Below are positions 1 to 6,691 of a stretch of 33,771 nt of DNA, piece after piece. Position 1 is the stretch's first letter, and each line of letters starts with the position of its first letter. Origin of the DNA: a bacterium (lineage in GTDB: Bacteria > Patescibacteriota > Patescibacteriia > Patescibacteriales > JAKAJF01); assembly GCA_021788015.1 (NCBI GenBank), contig JAJYLD010000003.1, positions 1 to 33,771 on the forward strand, read 5' to 3'. The position numbers and the translations under genes were made by a program. Under the pieces are notes generated by a model. It was not told the origin of the DNA. It did no database searches and saw only the letters and a program-made list of their open reading frames with translations.

Positions 1-3000
1 AGAACGTATCGGTCATGGAGGCATAGTCCGTGTTGGGAGAGGTGGAATATTTGCAGATGGCATTCTCATCGGTGGTGACGGAGAGAGTTGTTTGGGTGGT
101 GCCTGGAGAAAGAGAGCTTGAAGGAGAGCCGTTGGAGATGGTGGGAGGGGTATAGGTGGAACCAAAAGTTACCGGATAACCATTGACGTTGACGTCGCCA
201 TTGGCATTGATGACGTACAGATAAGATTGAGAGTCGTTAGAAAAAGCGCCTTGCCGGACCGTGGCGGTGATTGAAGTGTCAGACCAGTTTGTAACTGTCG
301 CTATCGAGAGATTGGTGCTGGAAGCATAGGTGGAAGCGTTGCCTATTTCAATGCGGGCTTGAGCGTTGGGGCCGGTGGCTACATAAATATTGTCATAAAT
401 CGGATTAATATTTTGACTGTTGGTTGGAGTAATCCAACCGGGCACATTTATCTGGTTGTAAGTAGCAATATTATTATTTGGAGTGGTTGAATTTATGTTT
501 ATAGTGCACTTGGTTCCTGTTCCCCCGCTAGTTGTAACTGGTCCCAATCCATTACTAACGGTACGCACGGGATATCCTAATCCCGCGTTATAAATCGATA
601 CGCCGGTTACCGCCCCATTGCTATCGACGGACGTGACTTGAGCTTTGCCGCCAGAACCTCCCCAGAGGATCAGAATATCGCCGACAGTGTAACCGCTACC
701 GCCTGAACTTATAGAAATAGATTGGATAGAACCTCCGAAAGCAGGAATAATAGATGTTCCAAATTGATTTACCGATCCGTTAATAGCTTGCCACCACCAA
801 TTACCATCAGTCGTCAAAGCGTTAACATCACCCTTAATCCATGTGGAAATTCTCATCCAATTCGTATAAGACACCCAAGAAGGATTAGCGCCACCCAAAC
901 CTATGTACCCAAAACTAGGAGGACCGCCTCCCGGCGTATACGCATTACCAGCATAAAAAAATTTCTGACTGACAAGCGTTGGAACTACCATGTCATTTGT
1001 TTTTCCGTCATATCCAGTATGTCCTGTCTCTTCATCGAGCAACCATGCCATTTTCCATGAACTGATGGAGGGCAAAGAATTTAAAGTTGTTGTTCCAGGA
1101 AAAGTTGTTCCTTGTGGTATCTTTATCCAAAATGAAACAAAAGCTTCAGTTGCATCGGGAAATGCCGATTGAAGTTGTCTTTCACCCAAACTCGCGCTGT
1201 CCCAGCTAGTCATTCCATAACCGGAACTTTTTAGGGCTATGGAACTGCATTGAGGATGATTGGTCCCGTAATTTGTCCAACTTCCGACAGTTGCAGTCAA
1301 AGGCACATCTTGACCTGCTGTGGCACATCCTGAAAAATCATCGTAAACGAGAATGTGTGGGCCGTTGGCTCCAAACCCCGATCCGGCTATAGTTATTGCT
1401 TGTCCGTCTTGCATCGTTCCCGATACGGAAGAAATATCGGGGTTTATAATCGTAAAACCGCTGACGCTTAGCGGTGATGAAACGTAGCCCAAAGGATCTG
1501 TCACAGTGATTGTGCAGTTATTGTGAGTGCCGGCCGCCAAAGTGTTAAAAGTGATGGTATTATTCCCTATTGCCGCCTCGGTAGTATTTGAAGAACAGTC
1601 TCCGCCGTAAGTGATGGTGCCTTCTTTGGTAGAACTGAAAGTGTAACTGGGAGCGGTATTTGTCGTCGGGGTGGTTACCGGAGCCACTTCGGAAAGGATG
1701 GGAGGAATGACGCCGACTGTCGAAACATCGGCGCCCATATCCGTTCCGTCGGAAGCGGCTCCTTTGCCGGGACTGCCGGCCAGGAGACCGAAATCATTGA
1801 TGGCTGAAAAATTGGTGCTGTTGAAAGTCGGGGCTTGGGAGATGTTATTGGTGCAGGTGGAGAGAGGGCAGGTACTTATGTCATAATACGATCCTGAAAC
1901 GTTGATATATCCGGTGGGGAAAGAAGAAGAGTAAATTAGGTTGTGGTCGAAGGTGGTGTTGCTGTTACTGCTGTCAGGAGAGTCTGTTTGGTATGGCCAA
2001 ACAGCCAACCCTCGCATTTCACCATTGGTAAAATTATAAATAACATTATTGCGGAGTATATTGTTTTTTGCTCCAGGACAAGCGCTGGATCCATATTCGA
2101 CAACACCTCTAGGCGCGTTGATTATGGTGTTGTGAGAAACTAAATAATTCTGTCCGCCATTGTCGCTACAGATGCTGCTAGATTCGTTGTAGATTCTTAT
2201 GCCACGAGCTTGAGCATTGTAGATTATGTTATTTAAGACTTGCGTATTATCATTGTCTAAATCAATTCCATCAGACCAGCCATTGGTGCCCAAAACTAGA
2301 TCGTGGATTAAATTATTTTTAATGACCGGATCAGGCAATGTCGTATCTGTCTGTAGATATTTCTCCCATACGCCTTGCAAAACATTATAGATCTCATTAT
2401 TTTCTATATCGAAAGCATTTGTTGATGGATTCATAAAAACTCCATCTCCGCTCATTTGCGTAGAGTCCGGAGTAAAATTCACCCCGTGTAATTTATTATT
2501 TTTGATTAAGATATTACTGGTCGTATGATTAAGCACAATTTCTCCGCTATTATCATACGCGTTTATATCATGTAAATCGCAATTTTGGATGGTAACGTTT
2601 GAAAGAAAGTTATTGCTGCCTAAAAGAAAATTCGCCCGCCATCCATTCTTAAGTTCCAGTCCATCAAAAATCAGACCGCCAATTGTATTATTTCCAAAAA
2701 CTCCGAGATTAAAAATAGGAATTGTGGATTGTCCCTCCATTCCTATTTCATTGATATTTACGGTACAGCCCGTTCCGGTTCCGCCGGTGGTTGAATCAGC
2801 GGTGCTCTTGGAATAACCGGTTCCGCCGGTTCCATTTATGGAAATGCCGGTGACCGCGCCGTTCGTATCGACTGAAGTGACATTCAGTTGTCCACCGGAA
2901 GCACCGGATTCCACGACGGTCAGAACATCGCCGACCGTATAGCCGGATCCACCGGCATTTATGGAAACCGCGCCTGAAGCGGTGCTGATGTTACTGGCGG

Positions 3001-3373
3001 TATTGGTAAAACCAGCATCAATAATCGGAATTTCTCCTGGATAATTAGTAATAGTAATTGGGGCGCCGGTTGTACCAGAATTTTTAATGTCTATATTATT
3101 TTCATTATATGTCCCGCCTCTCAAATACAACGTATCTCCAGCTTGGAGCAAATGGGAGTTTGATGTTTGAACTGGACACATATACGTCCCTCCGCACGTC
3201 GCATACGCGATATGCTGCCAGGGTTGGGAGATGGTTCCGGGATTGGAATCGGAGCCATTCACCGGATCGACGTAATAGTCGGCGGCATGGGAGATTTTTG
3301 CCAAACCGAAGAGGCCGAAAAAGAATATCAGCAAAAATGTAAATAGATTTTTGTTTATATTCGTTTTGTTCAT
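1..3373 (-). CDS. Secreted right-handed beta-helix repeat protein, 3' end outside window
   Basis: The frame is open from an ATG at 3371-3373 down to base 2, at least 1124 codons with no stop, so the C-terminus lies beyond the left edge. Residues 1-30 form a signal peptide (hydrophobic FTFLLIFFFGLFGLA, cleavage near SHA-A). Next comes YYVDPVNGSDSNPGT, the usual opening of DUF1565/pectate-lyase-like parallel beta-helix proteins. Residues about 210-520 carry repeated N-N-x-I/V helix rungs such as IKNNKLHGV and LRNNVIYNF. After about residue 555 follow Ig/IPT-like segments, a LamG-like stretch (about 665-890) and a Ser/Thr-rich domain. A Gly-rich module with GGSGYTVGD occurs twice, at about residues 131-208 and 883-961. 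The ATG is 15 bp after the stop of the membrane-fusion gene, so the two are probably cotranscribed. Likely a cell-surface or released glycan-interacting protein; substrate and catalytic activity are unknown. Confidence 0.9.
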   Translation of the reverse strand, partial: MNKTNINKNLFTFLLIFFFGLFGLAKISHAADYYVDPVNGSDSNPGTISQPWQHIAYATCGGTYMCPVQTSNSHLLQAGDTLYLRGGTYNENNIDIKNSGTTGAPITITNYPGEIPIIDAGFTNTASNISTASGAVSINAGGSGYTVGDVLTVVESGASGGQLNVTSVDTNGAVTGISINGTGGTGYSKSTADSTTGGTGTGCTVNINEIGMEGQSTIPIFNLGVFGNNTIGGLIFDGLELKNGWRANFLLGSNNFLSNVTIQNCDLHDINAYDNSGEIVLNHTTSNILIKNNKLHGVNFTPDSTQMSGDGVFMNPSTNAFDIENNEIYNVLQGVWEKYLQTDTTLPDPVIKNNLIHDLVLGTNGWSDGIDLDNDNTQVLNNIIYNAQARGIRIYNESSSICSDNGGQNYLVSHNTIINAPRGVVEYGSSACPGAKNNILRNNVIYNFTNGEMRGLAVWPYQTDSPDSSNSNTTFDHNLIYSSSFPTGYINVSGSYYDISTCPLSTCTNNISQAPTFNSTNFSAINDFGLLAGSPGKGAASDGTDMGADVSTVGVIPPILSEVAPVTTPTTNTAPSYTFSSTKEGTITYGGDCSSNTTEAAIGNNTITFNTLAAGTHNNCTITVTDPLGYVSSPLSVSGFTIINPDISSVSGTMQDGQAITIAGSGFGANGPHILVYDDFSGCATAGQDVPLTATVGSWTNYGTNHPQCSSIALKSSGYGMTSWDSASLGERQLQSAFPDATEAFVSFWIKIPQGTTFPGTTTLNSLPSISSWKMAWLLDEETGHTGYDGKTNDMVVPTLVSQKFFYAGNAYTPGGGPPSFGYIGLGGANPSWVSYTNWMRISTWIKGDVNALTTDGNWWWQAINGSVNQFGTSIIPAFGGSIQSISISSGGSGYTVGDILILWGGSGGKAQVTSVDSNGAVTGVSIYNAGLGYPVRTVSNGLGPVTTSGGTGTKCTININSTTPNNNIATYNQINVPGWITPTNSQNINPIYDNIYVATGPNAQARIEIGNASTYASSTNLSIATVTNWSDTSITATVRQGAFSNDSQSYLYVINANGDVNVNGYPVTFGSTYTPPTISNGSPSSSLSPGTTQTTLSVTTDENAICKYSTSPNTDYASMTDTF
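490..725 (-). repeat. Gly-rich module, copy 2, inside the beta-helix gene
   Basis: This is the second copy of the module, with GGSGYTVGDILIL, QVTSVDSNGAVTGVSI and GGTGTKCTININ in the same order and spacing as copy 1. It interrupts a LamG-like region rather than the beta-helix, so the module behaves as a transplantable insert. Confidence 0.8.
2749..2980 (-). repeat. Gly-rich module, copy 1, inside the beta-helix gene
   Basis: This segment encodes about 77 residues with the signature GGSGYTVGDVLTV, then NVTSVDTNGAVTGISI, and ends GGTGTGCTVNIN. It lies between the N-terminal cap and the first rungs of the beta-helix. The same order of motifs recurs at 490-725. Confidence 0.8.
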
Positions 3374-3388
3374 TTATTTTTATTTTCT

Positions 3389-5308
3389 TTATTGCCCTTG
3401 CACGTACGTAATCACATTGTCGCCTTCGTTCACTCCGGAAACGATTTCTACCATGCCTTCGTCCCCTCTCAATCCGGTTTTGACGGGACGCTCCTCGACC
3501 GTGCCGTCCGGTTTTAAAATCCTCACGTCTTCGCTTCCATCCGCATTTTCGATAACGGCGCGACTGGGAATGGATACGACATTATCCTTTTCCGCCGTGG
3601 TGATGGTCAAGTTGGCGGTCATCCCGGGCTTTACGGTAATATTGTTCTCGCTTTCTATCTGGTTGCGATCGGTAAGTCTTGTCTTGACTCTGTAATAAAC
3701 CACGTCTTGAACCATTGTCGAAGCCGGATCGATAAAATAAACTTGACCGGCGAATTTTATGCCGTCTCCGAAAGCGTCAAATGTGATTTCCGCGTTTTGC
3801 CCGATCGCGATTTTGGCGATATCCGCCTCCGAAACCAAAACTTCCGCTTCGAGATCGTCGGGATTGAGCATGGTTATGACCGGCGTGTCCGGTGTGACAT
3901 TTTCTCCGACTTCGTAATTAACCGCGCTAATAATGCCGTCGATCGGCGCTTTGATTACGCTATTGTCAATCTGAGCCTGCGCGTAATCAAGCTGGGCCTG
4001 GGCTTCGTTAACTTGCGCTCTGGCCGCAAGCACATCTTCCGCTCGCGCCGGCGATGTGGTTCTGTCGAATTCAAGTTGGGAAACCGCCAACGCCTTTGAA
4101 GCCGAATCGACTTTTGATTGAGCGTTCTGAATCGATTGGTTGCCGTTCGTGACCGCTGAATTATAATTATTTTGAGCGCCGGTTAAAGCGTTGGCAAGAG
4201 ATGTGCTCGCCTGATCCAAGCCGTTCTGAGCGCTTTCTACGTTTGTTTTAAAAGCCAAATTCGCGTCATCCAAAGATTGTTGGGCTATCTGCAATGCGGA
4301 AATCCCACCGCTGATTATCGTTTCTTGCGCGCTGATATCCGTTTTATACGTGTCTATCAGGCTCTGCGGAAACGTGCTGCCCGTATAACTGTTTTCCAAG
4401 GCTTTATAACAATTGTCCAGGCCGTCGGAAACGGTATTGAGAAGATTCGAAACATCGTTTGAAGCCGCCGATATGTTTTCGTAAGTCTTGTTGTTTTCCG
4501 CATCGGTCAAGTCGGCCGAAGACTTTGCAATTAAATTCTTGCCGTTGCCGTAATCCGTTTTCGTGTTCAAAAGAAAAGAATTGTTTTGCGCGCTTAAATA
4601 AGCATTGGCGGAAGGATCAGTTAAAACTTTATTTATGGAATCGAGGGCCACTTCGGAAGCGTTAATTTGGCTGCCGATCGACGACAAAGCGCTGTCCATT
4701 TTATTATCCAAAGTTTGGCCGTAAGTTTTTTTCGCATTGTCCAGGTTGGATTGCGCTGTTTTCAAGGCCTGCTCATAAGTCGTCGGATCATGCCCGGGGA
4801 CCATGCTTAAATCATCGAGATTTTTTTTCGTTTGAGTGACATTTTCATTTACCGTCGCCTTGATTTTTTCAAGCTCGGCCAAAGCCGAATCATACGCGGT
4901 TTGAGCCTCGGCGTAATTGGCCCGGGAAACGGAATCGTCCTGTGACGAGCCTCCGTTTAAAGTTTTTTCAAGATTGGCGTTCGCGACAAGTAAATTCGCT
5001 TCCGCTTCGTCCGCTTTCATGGAAAGTTGGGAATAATCGAGTTCCGCCAAAACCTGACCTTTCTTTACCGTGGCCCCGACATCGACATTCTTTTTCGCCA
5101 ATACGCCCGAATTCAAAAAATTAAGATTTACCTCCGACGGCGATTTTACGGTTCCGGTCTGGGATACGGTTTGTATTAAATTGCCCCGTTCCGCTTTTAC
5201 GGTCGTGTATTCCGTTTTCGGTTTCCTTCCGTACTTAAAATAAAAAAAGGAACCGGCCAAAAAAACGGCTATGAAAATTAAAAAAATTTTCTTCTTCGTG
5301 ATTTTCAT
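3389..5308 (-). CDS. HlyD/RND-type periplasmic adaptor (membrane fusion protein)
   Basis: Adaptor subunit of a trans-envelope transport system. The chosen ATG (MKITKKK) puts the hydrophobic segment (about residues 8-24) right at the N-terminus; a longer reading from 5356 adds 16 atypical residues. The first half of a biotinyl-lipoyl domain is at about 56-92 (GATVKKGQVLAELD). A long Ala/Gln/Asn-rich helical coiled-coil region fills about 95-445. The second lipoyl half begins near 455 (VIKAPIDGIISAVNYEVGENV), followed by beta-barrel and membrane-proximal domains (VKPGMTANLTI, VSIPSRAV, GDNVITYVQGQ). At 639 aa it is longer than usual because of the helical hairpin. The expected MacB-like ABC transporter partner is not in the window; a response regulator precedes it and the beta-helix protein follows. 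No clear Shine-Dalgarno site is visible. Confidence 0.9.
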   Translation of the reverse strand: MKITKKKIFLIFIAVFLAGSFFYFKYGRKPKTEYTTVKAERGNLIQTVSQTGTVKSPSEVNLNFLNSGVLAKKNVDVGATVKKGQVLAELDYSQLSMKADEAEANLLVANANLEKTLNGGSSQDDSVSRANYAEAQTAYDSALAELEKIKATVNENVTQTKKNLDDLSMVPGHDPTTYEQALKTAQSNLDNAKKTYGQTLDNKMDSALSSIGSQINASEVALDSINKVLTDPSANAYLSAQNNSFLLNTKTDYGNGKNLIAKSSADLTDAENNKTYENISAASNDVSNLLNTVSDGLDNCYKALENSYTGSTFPQSLIDTYKTDISAQETIISGGISALQIAQQSLDDANLAFKTNVESAQNGLDQASTSLANALTGAQNNYNSAVTNGNQSIQNAQSKVDSASKALAVSQLEFDRTTSPARAEDVLAARAQVNEAQAQLDYAQAQIDNSVIKAPIDGIISAVNYEVGENVTPDTPVITMLNPDDLEAEVLVSEADIAKIAIGQNAEITFDAFGDGIKFAGQVYFIDPASTMVQDVVYYRVKTRLTDRNQIESENNITVKPGMTANLTITTAEKDNVVSIPSRAVIENADGSEDVRILKPDGTVEERPVKTGLRGDEGMVEIVSGVNEGDNVITYVQGQ

Positions 5309-5418
5309 TGTTTTAAAAAACCAAAAAGAGCAAGAAGATAAATAAGAATGAAACATTTTTTTCTTGTTCTTATCTTTCTTCTTGTTTTAAATGTCAAATT
5401 GTTTTGTAATCTGCATAA

Positions 5419-5808
5419 TCATTTCTCTCTGTTCTCAATTATTTTTTTTATTTTCGCGACAAAATCGTCTAAGGCGAAGTCATTTTTTAAAAAATAAAAA
5501 TCGGCGCCCAACTTTTCATTCCTTTCTCGGCTGTCGTTATCGCTTAAATTGGTAAATATAAAGACGCACGGCCTGTTCAGTTCTTCTTCCGATTTTAAAG
5601 CGGTTAAAAGTTTCTCGCTTTCAAGGGTCGGCAAAACCAAATCCAAGACGACATAATCCGGCTTGAATATTCTTAATTTAGTTTTAAGCGTTTCCAGATC
5701 GTTCCCGCCGTTATCCGAACCGACTTGAAACCCCTCAATTCTGAATTTCGCCGCGAGACCATAAAGGATATTGGCATCGTCTTCGATTATGAATAATCGC
5801 TTGTTCAT
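5419..5808 (-). CDS. Single-domain response regulator (receiver domain only)
   Basis: A 129-aa CheY-like receiver with all the standard residues: acidic pair D10/D11 (IIEDD), phosphoacceptor D56 (VVLDLVLP), T86 (IFTNLSD) and K108 (FLKND). No output domain follows, so it acts through a partner or is a CheY-type output itself. No histidine kinase is in the window. The membrane fusion gene lies 110 bp downstream on the same strand. The ATG directly follows GCTTCTAACGGG, the distal arm of a long inverted repeat that forms its 5' leader (5806-6046), so translation may be controlled by RNA structure. Confidence 0.92.
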   Translation of the reverse strand: MNKRLFIIEDDANILYGLAAKFRIEGFQVGSDNGGNDLETLKTKLRIFKPDYVVLDLVLPTLESEKLLTALKSEEELNRPCVFIFTNLSDNDSRERNEKLGADFYFLKNDFALDDFVAKIKKIIENREK

Positions 5809-6046
5809 CCCGTTAGAAGCAGGCCCCGGTAGTACACCTCGTAAACTCGGTGACTACGGGGCGAGACGTGGTTAAAAATAAGTTTTGTGCGATAGAACTT
5901 GTCCCGTAGCCAAATCCGACAGGATTTGTAATATCGGGATCGCGATCAAGAAATTGATTGCATAAACCTGCATAAGCTATTAAAGTCCTCCTGTAAATTT
6001 AACCAATTCCCATTGAAGCGATCGCGGCTTCTAACGGGAATCATGA
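5806..6046 (-). promoter_or_regulatory. Structured inverted-repeat leader of the response regulator (element A)
   Basis: Read on the minus strand, this begins TTCCCGTTAGAAGC and ends GCTTCTAACGGG touching the ATG, a 12-bp inverted repeat. The 5' arm can instead pair with GCTTCAATGGG 7 nt further on, so two folds exclude each other. Inside are hairpins at about 5820-5860 (CCCCG-TAGT-CACC pairing with GGTG-ACTA-CGGGG) and 5918-5933 (AAATCC-TGTC-GGATTT). A TATAAT box at 6051-6056 would start the RNA close to the 5' arm. The core AGCTTATGCAG...TGCAATCAA is shared with element B at 12800-12903. Confidence 0.65.
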
Positions 6047-6103
6047 ATTTATTATAACATAAAAACCAGAAACAAAAAAACAAGAAAGCAAAAAACGAGT
6101 TTA

Positions 6104-6132
6104 TTGACCAATTAATTGTTTTTACCTAGAAT
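6104..6132 (+). promoter_or_regulatory. Sigma70-type promoter for the small basic-protein gene
   Basis: TTGACC at 6104-6109 and TAGAAT at 6127-6132 are separated by exactly 17 bp. The Shine-Dalgarno and GTG of the small gene follow about 30 bp downstream. Confidence 0.7.
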
Positions 6133-6167
6133 AAAAATAAATAGAATATTTGAAAGAAGGAGGAATC

Positions 6168-6377
6168 GTGCTAACGGCTAAACAATTTTTAAAAGCCTTT
6201 AATATGAACCGGGCGTTGGGCCAAGATCCCGGTGTAAGCCTATCCGGGCCGTGCGATAAAGCCGGAGGTGTTCCATGGCGCCCCGACAACCGGTCGCCTC
6301 AAAAAAGGGGCAAGCGACCTAAAGGAAGAAAAATTAAAAGACAGGCTACTTACGGTCATGGCCAAGCCAGAACATAA
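6168..6377 (+). CDS. Small basic hypothetical protein, SD-led, monocistronic
   Basis: Not recognised. It encodes 69 residues from GTG at 6168, chosen because AAGGAGG at 6157-6163 is ideally spaced. The N-terminal third is amphipathic (VLTAKQFLKAFNMNRAL). The C-terminal third is strongly basic (KRGKRPKGRKIKRQ), suggesting nucleic-acid or ribosome binding, which is an inference only. It has a good promoter upstream and a strong terminator immediately after, so it is a stand-alone transcription unit opposite in direction to its neighbours. Its base composition is more GC-rich than the flanks, and SD use is unlike the core genes. The arrangement matches the other small plus-strand gene at 29863. 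Confidence 0.6.
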   Translation: MLTAKQFLKAFNMNRALGQDPGVSLSGPCDKAGGVPWRPDNRSPQKRGKRPKGRKIKRQATYGHGQART

Positions 6378-6418
6378 AGAGGAATTTAGTTACTTATTCC
6401 TCTTTTTATTTTTTTAAT
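6376..6418 (+). terminator. Rho-independent terminator after the small basic-protein gene
   Basis: AAAGAGGAAT and ATTCCTCTTT form a perfect 10-bp stem around a 10-nt loop, followed by TTTATTTTTT. The stem starts within the TAA stop codon. Confidence 0.9.
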
Positions 6419-6691
6419 GATTCATTGCTGGCTTTAAAAAGAAAAATCAAAAGGCAAAATGCCTGCCCGCCCATCGCTGCGCTCAAGGCGTTAGCAGGCG
6501 GGCAAAATTACAAGACAAAATTCAAAAATTAAATTTTGCCTTTTGAATTGTCCCGCCACTTTTAATATTTTATTGAGAGCGGGATCCCGCCAGAGGCGGT
6601 GATAATTTTTATTTTTGAATTTTGACTTTTTAATTTTAACCCAAAAGGCGCGCCATTTAGCACGCCTCTAAATTCAGTGTAATCAGCATTC
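6419..6691. repeat. Spacer with nested palindromes and the ftsI terminator
   Basis: The spacer has no gene. TCAAAAGGCAAAAT (about 6448) and ATTTTGCCTTTTGA (about 6533) are perfect inverted repeats enclosing a second pair, GCCTGC and GCAGGC. At about 6577-6600 are the palindrome GCGGGATCCCGC and the hairpin CCGCCAGAGGCGG. At 6643-6668, read on the minus strand, AGGCGTGC and GCGCGCCT form a stem followed by TTTT, a plausible terminator for ftsI. Confidence 0.6.

Noticed and set aside
722-2816. Several plus-strand ORFs of 60-112 codons
   Set aside because: They lie opposite the continuous minus-strand beta-helix frame and have no SD or recognisable domains.
5820-5990. tRNA, tmRNA or other known small RNA in the element A interior
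   Set aside because: The hairpins do not make a cloverleaf, there is no T-arm GTTCGA motif or CCA end, and no tmRNA tag frame.
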